Notes: a model not told the origin generated them from the sequence alone. Positions 1 through 9,151 are shown, counted from the first letter of the stretch. The stretch is 64,000 nt of DNA from Marinifaba aquimaris (GCF_013328345.1 NZ_JABULX010000003.1:124001-188000), one strand, 5' to 3'. Made by a program: numbers and translations.

Positions 1-222
1 ATTCAAGGTGCTGTTAAAGATGCTGCTTCATTGCCAGTGTGGTTAGGGCAATTAAAAAACTCATCGTATTTTCAAGGTAAAGAATTAACTGAATTGCGCA
101 TGAGTAACTCAGATGATGAATTGTATAATTTATTTGAGTTAGCAACCGGTGGGCAAGCTGAAGATGAACCGCTTTCTGACTGGTTCACGGTAAGCAAAGA
201 CAAAGGTAATAACAATGGCTAA
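1..222 (+). CDS. PilN-domain MSHA biogenesis protein (MshI2-like), 3' end only
   Basis: The frame is open from the first base of the window, so only the last 73 codons are seen and the true start lies upstream. The fragment contains the pattern typical of the end of PilN/GspL-type assembly proteins: a short ligand-like segment (LPVWLGQLKN), then beta-strand-like residues including LTELRMS, and a polar tail. In type IVa pili PilN bridges the cytoplasmic PilM-like protein and the periplasmic PilO/PilP subunits. It overlaps mshJ by 8 bases, and the whole downstream operon is MSHA, which supports the assignment to the MshI2/PilN position. Without the N-terminal half a fused MshI (PilM plus PilN) cannot be excluded. 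Confidence 0.7.
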   Translation: MQGAVKDAASLPVWLGQLKNSSYFQGKELTELRMSNSDDELYNLFELATGGQAEDEPLSDWFTVSKDKGNNNG

Positions 223-874
223 CTGGCAAACCTCTACTCATCAATGGGTAACGCAATATTCTGCCTTGAGCCAGCGTGAAAAGCTGATGATTCTATTAAC
301 TGGGCTCGTACTCATTGTCATGGTCGGATACAGCTATGTGCTTTACCCTATGTGGCAAAAAGAGCAAGCCTACGAAAAAGAAACGCGACAGCTGAAAATG
401 GAGCAGCGAGCTCTGCTCAACGAACAGATTGTTTACTTGGAGCACCTTGAACAAGATCTCAATGCCAAGTTGTCTTCACAACAAATTCAATTGAACAAAA
501 CGATCGCAGGTTTAGATAAAGCATTAGATGAATCTGTGGTTAATTTGGTGCATCCACAAACGATGCCTGCGGTGATACAAGCTATTTTAGAGCAAGCCGA
601 TGGTTTAGAAATTACCGAATTTTCAGCTCAACAACCTAGCCCTTTAGTTGTTGATACTAAAACTGAGCAGCAGCTCAACCTATTTCGTCATGGGGTCAGT
701 GTTAAAGTGGAAGGGAGTTATCGTCAGCTTTATCAATTTCTCGCTAAAGTCGAGCAGCTACCATGGCAGTTTTACTGGCATAACTTTAATTATGTTGTCC
801 TTGAGCACCCAAAAGCTGAACTATCAGTCAATATCTATACTTTAAGCTTGAAAAAAGGATTTATCGGTCTATGA
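215..874 (+). CDS. mshJ: MSHA biogenesis protein MshJ (PilO-like)
   Basis: 219-residue bitopic inner-membrane protein of the pilus alignment subcomplex, equivalent to PilO/GspM. A short cytoplasmic N-terminus is followed by one hydrophobic segment (about residues 24-44). Next comes a charged Gln/Glu-rich coiled-coil region (about 46-110), then a periplasmic alpha/beta part ending in SLKKGFIGL. It overlaps the PilN-like gene by 8 bases and mshK by 4 bases, indicating translational coupling. By analogy with PilN-PilO-PilP it should link the cytoplasmic motor to the MshL secretin. The family is recognised mainly from topology and position, since sequence conservation in MshJ is low. Confidence 0.85.
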   Translation: MANWQTSTHQWVTQYSALSQREKLMILLTGLVLIVMVGYSYVLYPMWQKEQAYEKETRQLKMEQRALLNEQIVYLEHLEQDLNAKLSSQQIQLNKTIAGLDKALDESVVNLVHPQTMPAVIQAILEQADGLEITEFSAQQPSPLVVDTKTEQQLNLFRHGVSVKVEGSYRQLYQFLAKVEQLPWQFYWHNFNYVVLEHPKAELSVNIYTLSLKKGFIGL

Positions 875-1227
875 AATCTGTTATTTCTTGCTTAATGCTT
901 TTGCTACCACTGTCTGTGATCGGACAAACTAAGGTGCTAAAAAGTGATCCAACGTTGCCCAAGGTCGTTTCAGGAAAAAGCAAAACTTCAGCCAGCAAAA
1001 AGCAAGATACTGATTGGGTTTTACAGGCAATTAAGTTATCGGGTGACAGTCGAACCGCTATTATTAACGGAAAAATAGTGAAAGTTGGCGATTACATTAA
1101 TGATTTCACACAAGTTAAAAATATCAGTTTGAGTCAAGTGACATTGGCACAAGCAGGAAAGTTACACCAGCTAAAGTTAGCGACTTTATCGGTGAAAAAA
1201 GAGTCCAAGATCAATTATGAAGATTAG
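871..1227 (+). CDS. mshK: MSHA biogenesis protein MshK (PilP-like)
   Basis: 118-residue secreted protein with a Sec-type signal peptide at its start (hydrophobic core LMLLLPLSVIG, likely cleavage near residue 19). A flexible Lys/Ser-rich linker follows, then a small beta domain (WVLQAIKLSG to LATLSV) resembling the HR domain of PilP/GspC, which contacts the secretin. It has no lipobox, unlike PilP of many type IVa systems. It lies between mshJ (4-base overlap) and mshL (11-base overlap), the conserved position of mshK. The role in docking MshL to the inner-membrane platform is inferred from the PilP analogy. Confidence 0.85.
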   Translation: MKSVISCLMLLLPLSVIGQTKVLKSDPTLPKVVSGKSKTSASKKQDTDWVLQAIKLSGDSRTAIINGKIVKVGDYINDFTQVKNISLSQVTLAQAGKLHQLKLATLSVKKESKINYED

Positions 1228-2869
1228 TCCGTTTTATCTAGCCATTATTTGTTTATTGTTAACCAGTTGTCGTCTCAACGGGGTTAACCCAGACATAGAA
1301 CAAGCCTTTGAATCCGAAATTCAAAGCAAAGATGAAACGTCTGAAAATGCCGTCCCCAGTGCTATCACGCAAGAATTAATGCCAAGCTTGGTTCCGATTG
1401 AAAGTGAAGCAAGCCTAATTACTGAAAAGCGTTTCGATATTGAAGCAATCGATGTCCCCGCCTCTGCATTTTTCCAAAGTTTAGTTTCTGATACTCCTGT
1501 AAGTGTGGCTTTGCATCCAGAAGTGTCTGGTAGCATCAGCTTGAGCTTAAAAGGTGTTACGTTAGAAGACGTACTCGCTGTTGTAACTGATATGTATGGC
1601 TATGAAGTGCAGCTAAAAGGGCGATTATTACAAGTTTTCCCTGCTGGCCTTAGAACGGAAACATTTGCCGTTGATTATCTTTCAATGCAACGCATGGGCT
1701 TATCTATGACGTCTATCACATCAGGTGGTGTTGAGAGTGATGATGAAGACGAAAATGGTAGTAACAACAATAATAATAACAGCAATAACGGCTTTAACGG
1801 TGGTGGTAATGGTTCGCAAAATGGCATGAACCAGTTTGGTGATGGTAGCAAAGGCACTACCATTGTGACCCAAAGTGAACACGATTTTTGGAAAGATTTA
1901 AAAGAAGCACTACAAGATTTGATTGGTACGGGTAGCAAGCGCACTATTGTCGTTAACCCTCAAGCCGGTTTAGTTACTGTGCGCGCTTACCCAGATGAGC
2001 TTCGCAGTATTAAAGAGTTCTTGCAACAAACAGAACAGCATTTACAGCGCCAAGTGATTCTTGAAGCTAAAGTGGTTGAAGTAAACTTAGAAGATGCTTA
2101 TCAGCAGGGAATTAACTGGCAATCTGTACTTGGTCATTCTGGCAGTACTGATTTTTCATTCTCAACATCTGCGGGCTCTTTTGGTAACCAAATTACTAGT
2201 GCTATTGGTGGTATTGCTAACCTGACATTCTCAAATGAAGACTTCTCTGGTGTTATTACGCTGTTAGAAACACAGGGTAACGTGCAAGTGCTATCTAGCC
2301 CGAGATTAACGGCTTCAAACAACCAAAAAGCCGTGATTAAAGTGGGTACTGATGAATACTATGTTACGGAAGTATCTACAACAACCGTTACAGGTACCGC
2401 GACAACGTCGACACCTAATATTGAACTAGAGCCTTTCTTCTCTGGTATTGCGTTAGATGTGACACCGCAAATTGATTCAAATGGCGGGGTTATTTTACAT
2501 GTGCATCCATCCGTTATTGAAACACAAGAGCAAGTTAAAATTATCACCCTTAACGAGCAAGGTTATGAGTTACCACTTGCGCAAAGTACCGTTCGTGAAT
2601 CTGATACGGTTATTCGTGCTCAATCGGGCGAAATTGTCGTGATTGGTGGTTTGATGCAGTCAGAAACTCAAGATATCGAGTCCAAAGTACCGTTACTGGG
2701 TGATATTCCTTGGATTGGCGAAGCGTTCACATCACGTGCGGAAACTATTCAAAAGAAAGAATTAGTGATCATGATTAAGCCGACTGTTGTCGGTGCAGGT
2801 ACCTGGACAGAGCAGCTACAGCGCTCATCTGATCTATTGCAAACTTGGTACGGCAGCGACGAAGATTAA
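1217..2869 (+). CDS. mshL: MSHA outer-membrane secretin MshL
   Basis: 550-residue secretin forming the outer-membrane pore for the pilus. The N-terminus is a lipoprotein signal with lipobox LTSC (Cys18). An STN/N0-like domain starts near residue 73 (FDIEAIDVPASAFF) and N1-type material follows. An unusual Asn/Gly-rich insert occupies about residues 175-212, then comes a second periplasmic ring domain. The C-terminal secretin domain carries VQVLSSPRLTASNNQKA and the late GEIVVIGGLMQ motif followed by VPLLGDIPWIG. The length and the LLGDIP signature fit PilQ/GspD/MshL. The start ATG lies inside the last codons of mshK. The low-complexity Asn run is probably a flexible loop, not an error, because the frame continues through it. 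Confidence 0.95.
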   Translation: MKISPFYLAIICLLLTSCRLNGVNPDIEQAFESEIQSKDETSENAVPSAITQELMPSLVPIESEASLITEKRFDIEAIDVPASAFFQSLVSDTPVSVALHPEVSGSISLSLKGVTLEDVLAVVTDMYGYEVQLKGRLLQVFPAGLRTETFAVDYLSMQRMGLSMTSITSGGVESDDEDENGSNNNNNNSNNGFNGGGNGSQNGMNQFGDGSKGTTIVTQSEHDFWKDLKEALQDLIGTGSKRTIVVNPQAGLVTVRAYPDELRSIKEFLQQTEQHLQRQVILEAKVVEVNLEDAYQQGINWQSVLGHSGSTDFSFSTSAGSFGNQITSAIGGIANLTFSNEDFSGVITLLETQGNVQVLSSPRLTASNNQKAVIKVGTDEYYVTEVSTTTVTGTATTSTPNIELEPFFSGIALDVTPQIDSNGGVILHVHPSVIETQEQVKIITLNEQGYELPLAQSTVRESDTVIRAQSGEIVVIGGLMQSETQDIESKVPLLGDIPWIGEAFTSRAETIQKKELVIMIKPTVVGAGTWTEQLQRSSDLLQTWYGSDED

Positions 2870-2898
2870 TCGTTGGTTCAATCGCTAATAGGAACAAC

Positions 2899-3807
2899 AT
2901 GTATTTACAGCACTTTGGTTTAAGCGAGTTACCGTTTACGTTAACCCCAAACACGCAATTCTTTTTAGGCTTGCCATCTCATCATGAAGCACTTCAAGTG
3001 CTTTTGACTGCACTGGATTCCGGTGAGGGCTTTATCAAGGTAACGGGTGAAGTCGGTACGGGCAAAACACTACTGTGCCGCAAGCTTCTGGCGGAATTAC
3101 CGGATAAATATATTGCAGCTTATCTGCCCGACCCTTACCTCAAACCCGATGAATTGAGATTAGCGGTGGCACAAGAGCTAGGTATTGAAGGTTTAGAGTC
3201 TGAGCTTTCGCAACAACAAGTTACTCAGCTGATTCAGCAAAAGGTCATGGCATTAACCGCCGAAGGCCAATCGGTTTTAATTATTTTGGATGAAGCACAA
3301 GCGCTAACAGAAGATAGCATTGAAGCGGTTCGATTATTTACTAACTTAGAAACAGAAAGTCGCAAACTCGTGCAAATTGTTTTGTTCGGTCAGCCAGAAT
3401 TAGACACCCGCCTAGCAAAGCCAGAATTAAGGCAAGTTAAACAACGAATTAGTTTTAGCTATCAATTGCGCTGTTTATATCAAGAAGAAGTTCAAGCTTA
3501 TATTCAACACCGCATGGCCATTGCTGGCTATACAGGTGCTCCAGCTTTTGACCAAAAAAGCTGTGACTACATTTATCGCGTTTCAAAAGGGGTGCCGCGC
3601 ATTATTAATATATTGGCACATAAATGCTTGATGTTGTGCTTTGGTGAGAATCAACATTTAGTGGCTAAGCAGCATGTGCAAAAAGCGGCATTGGATACAG
3701 AATCCGTCGCCGATAATTTACCTAAAGATTACGCTTGGGCAATGGTTGCAGCCGCGAGTTTAATTGGTGTGGCGATAGCCGTTGGTACATGGAAGGTGAT
3801 GGCATGA
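2899..3807 (+). CDS. mshM: MSHA accessory ATPase MshM (ExeA/GspA family)
   Basis: 302-residue AAA-type ATPase of the ExeA/GspA family. Walker A GEVGTGKT is at about residues 50-57 and Walker B ends in LDEAQ (about 130-134). An arginine-containing sensor region (VKQRISF) follows, and there is one C-terminal hydrophobic segment (AWAMVAAASLIGVAIAV). I start it at the ATG preceded by an AGGA-like Shine-Dalgarno, giving the family-typical opening MYLQHFGLSELPF. An upstream TTG in the same frame (2845) would overlap mshL and adds atypical basic residues. ExeA proteins help to insert secretins through the cell wall; the same role for MshM and MshL is inferred. The stop overlaps the mshN start as ATGA. 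Confidence 0.92.
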   Translation: MYLQHFGLSELPFTLTPNTQFFLGLPSHHEALQVLLTALDSGEGFIKVTGEVGTGKTLLCRKLLAELPDKYIAAYLPDPYLKPDELRLAVAQELGIEGLESELSQQQVTQLIQQKVMALTAEGQSVLIILDEAQALTEDSIEAVRLFTNLETESRKLVQIVLFGQPELDTRLAKPELRQVKQRISFSYQLRCLYQEEVQAYIQHRMAIAGYTGAPAFDQKSCDYIYRVSKGVPRIINILAHKCLMLCFGENQHLVAKQHVQKAALDTESVADNLPKDYAWAMVAAASLIGVAIAVGTWKVMA

Positions 3808-4970
3808 GTGTAATCAATAAAATGTTGCAAGATTTAGATGAGCAACAAAAATCTAAAAAAGATAGCAACGAACAGCTCAGCTACCCAAAAATTGATGTCA
3901 CGGTTCAGCCAAACAAATTACCCAAATCACTGATGTTGGCAGTCGTTTTAGTGTTGTCGACTATAGTGGCATCAGCGACTTTATGGTGGTGGCAAAACCA
4001 GGCTGATGAAGCGGTTACACAACCTATCGCCTCTGAAGTCGTGATTAAAAAGCCTGTTGAGCAAAAGCAACCGCAAGCTGAGTCAACTATCCGAAAGACT
4101 GAGGAACCAGTAGTTGCTGCCAAACCGGCTGATAAACCAGAGCAAAAAAAGGCACCGACCATCGCATTTAACGCCAATGTTAAAGCGATTGAAGAAAATA
4201 AATTAGCGTCAACAAACCAACCTGTTGATGATACTGACCAGAATACTCAGGCTGAATCTTTAACAACCCCTGTTACTACTGAAAACGTTCCAGTTGAGTC
4301 TATTAACAAAACAGTAGAAACGGTTTTAGCGGATGAAGCCCAAGAGCCTAAAGTCGCTAGTTTTAATAAAACACCGAGTAGTAAAACGCCTGAGCAAATG
4401 GCAGAAAAAGCGTTTAAGCGTGGCAGCGATGCCTACTTACGCGGCCGTTTTGCTCTGGCAGAAAGCGAATTTAAAAAAGCATTGGCTTTTCAACCAGATT
4501 TACACGAAGCTCGAGCTCAATGGGTGGGGCTATTATTTGGTGAGCAAAATTATCAAAAAGCCATGACCCTGCTGCAATATGGCATCACCTTATATCCAGA
4601 GCACACGGGTTATCGAATGCTAGCTGCTCGTATTTGGCTTGAACTCGAACAGCCACAAACTGCGCTGCAAGTGCTACAAGATCACAGTCCTAATGAACGA
4701 TTTAATGATTTTTACCAGCTAAAAGCAGCATTAAGTCAACAAAACCAAAAATGGCAGCTGGCTTTAGATAGTTGGCAAGCCCTGCTTAAAGCAAACCCTA
4801 ATCAACAACGTGGAACTTGGTTGCTGGGCGCTGCCATTGCTTACGAGCAGCTGAATAAGTCAATTGATGCTTTAGATTATTACCGATTAGCGTTAAAAAT
4901 GGGATTACCTATCAACAGTGCCCAATATGCTCGATCTCAAATAGCAAACTTGGAGCAAAATAATGATTAG
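3804..4970 (+). CDS. mshN: MSHA biogenesis protein MshN, TPR-containing membrane protein
   Basis: 388-residue protein opening with MSVINKMLQDLDEQQ, the conserved MshN/GspB-like start. One transmembrane segment follows (about 41-62, ending in WWW). Then comes a long low-complexity Pro/Lys/Glu/Thr-rich linker (about 65-200) and a C-terminal array of tetratricopeptide repeats from about residue 205 (AFKRGSDAYLRGRFALAESEFKKAL). The chosen ATG overlaps the mshM stop by four bases; longer in-frame starts upstream lie inside mshM. The layout suggests a periplasmic TPR scaffold spaced off the inner membrane, working with MshM on the secretin. The linker is probably disordered. Confidence 0.9.
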   Translation: MSVINKMLQDLDEQQKSKKDSNEQLSYPKIDVTVQPNKLPKSLMLAVVLVLSTIVASATLWWWQNQADEAVTQPIASEVVIKKPVEQKQPQAESTIRKTEEPVVAAKPADKPEQKKAPTIAFNANVKAIEENKLASTNQPVDDTDQNTQAESLTTPVTTENVPVESINKTVETVLADEAQEPKVASFNKTPSSKTPEQMAEKAFKRGSDAYLRGRFALAESEFKKALAFQPDLHEARAQWVGLLFGEQNYQKAMTLLQYGITLYPEHTGYRMLAARIWLELEQPQTALQVLQDHSPNERFNDFYQLKAALSQQNQKWQLALDSWQALLKANPNQQRGTWLLGAAIAYEQLNKSIDALDYYRLALKMGLPINSAQYARSQIANLEQNND

Positions 4971-6696
4971 GCCAAAGCTGAAAAAGCGCTTAGGTGATTT
5001 GTTAGTAGAAGAGCGCATCATCACTGAAGCACAATTAATGGAAGCACTTGGTCAGCAAAAGCAAACTGGCCGTAAACTCGGAGCGACGCTTATCAGTAAC
5101 GGCGCCATTTCAGAACAGCAGTTACTGACCTTCCTTGCACAACAATTAAATGTGCCTTTTGTCGATATATCGCAAAAGCGTGTCGACCCTGAAATTGTAA
5201 AATTACTTCCTGAAGTACATGCTCGTCGTCATCGCGCACTTGTTATCGAAGCGTCCAATGAAGAAGCCACCGTCGGTATGAGTGATCCTGCGGATCTCAA
5301 TGCACTCGATGCTTTGTATCCGTTACTAGCACCACGCGATCTAAAAATTGTTGCGGTACGTGAAAGCCAGTTACTCGAAGCGTTTGATGGTTTGTATCGC
5401 CGAACCGCTGATATAGAGTCATTTGCTCATCAGTTGGAAGAAGAGTACGACGAGTCAGCCGATTTTGATTTAGGTGAGTTAACTTTTGATGATGGCGATG
5501 AAGATGAAGCAACAGTCGGTAAGTTATTACATACCATCTTCGAGGATGCAGTCCAAGCAAGGGCTTCAGATATCCACATCGAACCCGATGAACGCCAATT
5601 GCGCATTCGCATGCGTGTCGATGGTGTGTTGCAAGAGAACTTATTAAATGAGACGCGTATTGCTGCAGCTTTAGTATTGCGTTTAAAACTGATGTCGAGT
5701 TTAGACATTTCAGAAAAGCGCTTACCACAAGATGGTCGCTTTAATGTCAAAGTTCGCGGTAAAAGTATCGATGTCCGTATCTCGACTATGCCGATTCAAC
5801 ACGGTGAATCGGTGGTGATGCGTTTACTCGATCAATCAGGCGGGGTACTGACACTTGATCAAACCGGTATGCCCGAAGAGTTACTATTCCGTTTTCGCAA
5901 TGTTATTAAAAGACCTCACGGTATGGTGCTGGTTACAGGTCCTACAGGTTCGGGTAAAACAACAACGCTTTATGGTGCGCTGAATGAGTTAAACCAAGCA
6001 GCTAAAAAGATCATTACTGTAGAAGATCCAGTTGAGTATCGATTACCTCGTATCAACCAAGTTCAAGTGATTCCAAAAATCGATTTAACGTTTTCTAACG
6101 TGCTAAGAACGGCACTTCGTCAAGATCCCGATATCATCATGGTAGGTGAGATGCGTGACCATGAAACGGTAGAGATAGGTTTACGAGGCGCCCTAACGGG
6201 TCACTTAGTGTTATCAACGCTGCATACCAATGACGCGATAAGCTCGGCTATACGCCTTATTGATATGAATGCACCGGGTTATTTGGTTGCTAGCTCTTTA
6301 CGAGCGATTGTGGCACAAAGGCTGATTCGCAAAGTATGTACTAAGTGTGCAACCCCCCATCCGTTAGAACCATCGGAGACAACTTGGTTAAGTCAAATTG
6401 CCAAGCAAGATATTTCAGACGTGCAATTTGTTAAGGGTAATGGTTGCCAAAGTTGTAACTACGTAGGCTATCGCGGTCGTATTGGTGTTTTTGAGATACT
6501 CGAACTCAATGAAGCTATGATGAATGCACTAAAGCGCGATGATACGGAAGACTTCTCAAAACAAGCCCGTTTAAGCCCTTACTACAAACCTTTAGCCGCC
6601 GCTGCATTAGAGTACGCCAAGCAAGGTGTAACTACGGTTGAAGAGGTATTGCGCTTAGTTGAAAACTTAGCTGAGCTGGAGAGTGAGTCTGTATAA
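4963..6696 (+). CDS. mshE: MSHA pilus extension ATPase MshE
   Basis: 577-residue GspE/PilB-family motor ATPase that powers pilus assembly from the cytoplasm. The MshEN domain is at the N-terminus, with two consecutive 24-residue c-di-GMP-binding motifs (about residues 9-32 and 38-61) separated by five residues. A linker rich in Asp/Glu (about 155-182) precedes the catalytic core. That core has Walker A GPTGSGKT (326-333), Asp box, Walker B region ending in GEMRD (about 395-399) and His box STLHTNDA. A tetracysteine zinc site uses C459, C462, C495 and C498. The gene overlaps mshN by 8 bases. In Vibrio cholerae MshE binds c-di-GMP directly. Motif 1 here has Arg where Gly is usual (see findings). 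Confidence 0.96.
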   Translation: MIRPKLKKRLGDLLVEERIITEAQLMEALGQQKQTGRKLGATLISNGAISEQQLLTFLAQQLNVPFVDISQKRVDPEIVKLLPEVHARRHRALVIEASNEEATVGMSDPADLNALDALYPLLAPRDLKIVAVRESQLLEAFDGLYRRTADIESFAHQLEEEYDESADFDLGELTFDDGDEDEATVGKLLHTIFEDAVQARASDIHIEPDERQLRIRMRVDGVLQENLLNETRIAAALVLRLKLMSSLDISEKRLPQDGRFNVKVRGKSIDVRISTMPIQHGESVVMRLLDQSGGVLTLDQTGMPEELLFRFRNVIKRPHGMVLVTGPTGSGKTTTLYGALNELNQAAKKIITVEDPVEYRLPRINQVQVIPKIDLTFSNVLRTALRQDPDIIMVGEMRDHETVEIGLRGALTGHLVLSTLHTNDAISSAIRLIDMNAPGYLVASSLRAIVAQRLIRKVCTKCATPHPLEPSETTWLSQIAKQDISDVQFVKGNGCQSCNYVGYRGRIGVFEILELNEAMMNALKRDDTEDFSKQARLSPYYKPLAAAALEYAKQGVTTVEEVLRLVENLAELESESV

Positions 6697-6698
6697 TT

Positions 6699-7937
6699 AT
6701 GGCTAAGTTTCAATACAAGGGTAAAGGCTCTACTGGTGTAGTGACTGGAACAATTGAAGCCAGTTCAGAATCACTGGCTGCTGATGTCCTTGCCAGACGA
6801 AGCATAGTTCCAATCTCTATTACTGAGGTAAAACAAGACGCTAAAAAAGCCGGCACGAATAACAAAGCGTCAACCAATGTGAATATCTTTACCCGTCAGG
6901 TTGACCTGGCTGATTTAGTGATTTTCTCGCGTCAAATGTACGCGCTGACAAAATCGGGTATTCCTATGATGCGCGCGATTGTCGGTCTTGCCGATACTAC
7001 ACAATCTGTGCGACTAAAATTTGCCTTAACTGAAATTGCGGCAGAGCTTGAAAAAGGTCGCCAGTTATCGACTGCCATGGCCGCGCATCCCAAAATTTTC
7101 TCTCGTTTATTTGTCAGTTTGGTCAATGTCGGTGAGAACACAGGTCAGTTAGAGGAAACCTTCCTCCAGCTCGCAACTTATCTCGAAAGGGAGCAAGAAA
7201 CCCGTAAAAGTATCTCTGCCGCCATGCGATATCCGACGTTTGTACTGTTTGCTATTGGTGTTGCTATGGTTGTGATGAATATGTTTGTTATTCCAACTTT
7301 TGCAGACATGTTCAAAAAGTTTAACGCCGAGTTACCTTGGGCAACCCAAGTATTACTGACGACTTCTGAGTTTTTCCTCAACTATTGGTGGGCCATGTTA
7401 TTGGGCATTATTTTTGCCATTGTTGGCTTTAGCTATTGGAAGAAAACCGAAAAAGGGCGGCGTGTTTGGGACAAGTTCAAATTAAATGTGCCTATTGTTA
7501 GCACAATTATCGAGCGAGCAACTTTATCTCGCTACGCCCGTTCATTTGGTTTGATGCTAAGAGCGGGTGTACCGCTTACCCAAGCGCTTGGCCTCGTTTC
7601 TGAAGCTGTTGATAATGCTTACATGGGTGATCGTATTTTAGATATGCGCCGAGGTATTGAGCGTGGTGACTCTTTACTGAGAACGTCTAATGCCAGTGAA
7701 TTATTCACGCCTTTGGTGCTACAAATGGTTTCTGTGGGTGAAGAAACTGGGCGCATTGATGAAATGTTGGCTGAAGTGGCCGACTATTATGAACGCGAAG
7801 TGGATTATGACTTAAAAAGCCTAACGGCCAAAATAGAGCCTATTTTGATTGGCGTTGTGGCAGGTATGGTTCTGATATTGGCACTGGGTATCTTTATGCC
7901 AATGTGGGATATGATGAATGCTTATAAAGGACGTTAA
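6699..7937 (+). CDS. mshG: MSHA inner-membrane platform protein MshG
   Basis: 412-residue GspF/PilC-family polytopic protein that couples the MshE motor to pilin assembly. Two repeats of the GspF domain are visible: the first around FSRQMYALTKSGIPMMRAI with following helices, the second around YARSFGLMLRAGVPLTQAL. Each ends in the family feature of a glycine/glutamate pair before the membrane helix (VGENTGQLEE and VGEETGRIDE). Hydrophobic segments lie at about 180-200, 228-247 and 382-405. It begins two bases after the mshE stop, so the motor and platform are made from one message. Confidence 0.95.
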   Translation: MAKFQYKGKGSTGVVTGTIEASSESLAADVLARRSIVPISITEVKQDAKKAGTNNKASTNVNIFTRQVDLADLVIFSRQMYALTKSGIPMMRAIVGLADTTQSVRLKFALTEIAAELEKGRQLSTAMAAHPKIFSRLFVSLVNVGENTGQLEETFLQLATYLEREQETRKSISAAMRYPTFVLFAIGVAMVVMNMFVIPTFADMFKKFNAELPWATQVLLTTSEFFLNYWWAMLLGIIFAIVGFSYWKKTEKGRRVWDKFKLNVPIVSTIIERATLSRYARSFGLMLRAGVPLTQALGLVSEAVDNAYMGDRILDMRRGIERGDSLLRTSNASELFTPLVLQMVSVGEETGRIDEMLAEVADYYEREVDYDLKSLTAKIEPILIGVVAGMVLILALGIFMPMWDMMNAYKGR

Positions 7938-8000
7938 ATAAATCCTACTGTCATGGTTTTGCCGTTTAAACCTTGTAAGGTTGTTTGATGACACAAACAG

Positions 8001-8525
8001 ATGCAAAAAAATGAACAAGTGAATGATAGTGCTAGCAAGCTTTATATCATTCTGATTACGCTCGTTATCGTCATCATATTGATGGCTAACTTGGTGGGTA
8101 ATTTTAAAAATGCAGAATCAAGTGCTGGCCGGGTTAACTTTAATTTAATTGCCAAGCAATTTGAACAAGCAGTGCAGTTATCGCATCTTCTATGGTTACA
8201 ACAAGGAAAACCGACAAAAGTGTTATTTAGAGGGCAAAGCCAAGACATAGTCGATGAATTTGCCTATGTATCTATGAATAAATTGGGCTGGCCTAGCAAT
8301 GTAAAAACAGTATCTGAATTGACTGTCCAAAGCTGTGAACAAACTTGGCAACAGCTGCTTGCAGTGCCTTTAAAAAGCTTAAGGCAAAAGATCAATGTCA
8401 ATTTAAGTAAAGAAGCTGGAAAGTTGATTTATTGTCACTATAGTGTGAATAACGAACAATCTTTTTATTATCAACCTGATAGCGGTCAAATCTTGATACA
8501 AAATACGTTAGCAATTGACGGATAA
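8001..8525 (+). CDS. mshF: MSHA biogenesis protein MshF
   Basis: 174-residue protein with one N-terminal membrane helix (about residues 14-32, ILITLVIVIILMANLVG) and a periplasmic remainder with two cysteines (in VQSCEQTW and IYCHYS) that could form a disulfide. It has no prepilin cleavage site of the G-F-T/S-L type. It sits between mshG and the first prepilin gene mshB, the conserved mshF position, and this is the main reason for the name. Its function in the MSHA system is not well defined. The start ATG at 8001 has no strong Shine-Dalgarno sequence. Confidence 0.8.
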   Translation: MQKNEQVNDSASKLYIILITLVIVIILMANLVGNFKNAESSAGRVNFNLIAKQFEQAVQLSHLLWLQQGKPTKVLFRGQSQDIVDEFAYVSMNKLGWPSNVKTVSELTVQSCEQTWQQLLAVPLKSLRQKINVNLSKEAGKLIYCHYSVNNEQSFYYQPDSGQILIQNTLAIDG

Positions 8526-8569
8526 AGGTATATGATTAATTTAATACAACTGCGTTTTATGGAGACGAA

Positions 8570-9139
8570 ATGAAAAATAAGCAACAAGGCTTCTCTTTAG
8601 TTGAGTTAGTGATCGTAGTCATTATCTTAGGTTTATTAGCAGTAACTGCCTTGCCAAGATTAATCTCGGTAACTGAAGATGCTGAAGATGCAACCGTTGA
8701 AGGTGTTGCTGGTGGCTTTGCAACAGGTGTAGGTATTGCACGTACACAATGGGAACTCGATGGTCGCCCAAGTGGCAACGGCGCTAATGCCAATACTAGT
8801 ACGATTGTACTTGATCAAGTAACCGTTGGGGTTGACGGTAACATCGGTTATCCAACCAATGATGGTTCAGATAACTCGTTGTCATCAACTATGTCTGCAA
8901 CTGACTGCCAAGAAGTATTTGACTTAATTTTACAAAGCTCACCGCGCAGTACGACGACATTTAACACTGCCACTATTTTAGAAGTTGATTACTACATCAA
9001 TGTGAGCAGCAATGTATGTTATTACTACTTAACACAGACGATTAAAGATGAAAGCTCAGCTCCAACTAATACCACTACAGGTAACGGTTTCACTTATGAT
9101 GCGAGTTTAGGTCAAGTCGAAGTTTTCAGTAATAACTAG
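8570..9139 (+). CDS. mshB: MSHA minor pilin MshB
   Basis: 189-residue type IV prepilin. The leader MKNKQQG is followed by FSLVELVIVVIILGLLAV, giving the PilD cleavage site after Gly7 with Glu at mature position 5 and the long N-terminal assembly helix. The globular part contains two cysteines (ATDCQEVF and SNVCYYY), likely forming the C-terminal D-loop disulfide. It lies directly upstream of the major pilin and resembles it through the helix. It is named as the minor pilin by order and by the hairpin that separates it from mshA. A Shine-Dalgarno GGAG lies ahead of the start. Confidence 0.9.
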   Translation: MKNKQQGFSLVELVIVVIILGLLAVTALPRLISVTEDAEDATVEGVAGGFATGVGIARTQWELDGRPSGNGANANTSTIVLDQVTVGVDGNIGYPTNDGSDNSLSSTMSATDCQEVFDLILQSSPRSTTTFNTATILEVDYYINVSSNVCYYYLTQTIKDESSAPTNTTTGNGFTYDASLGQVEVFSNN

Positions 9140-9151
9140 TGATAAATACAG

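Noticed and set aside
1740-1855. Frameshift or sequencing artefact in the Asn run of mshL
   Set aside because: The reading frame is intact on both sides, with secretin motifs in the same frame, so a real low-complexity insert is simpler.
5297-5750. Two overlapping antisense open frames inside mshE
   Set aside because: mshE is continuous with Walker A and B in the sense frame. The antisense frames show no family features and no start signals.
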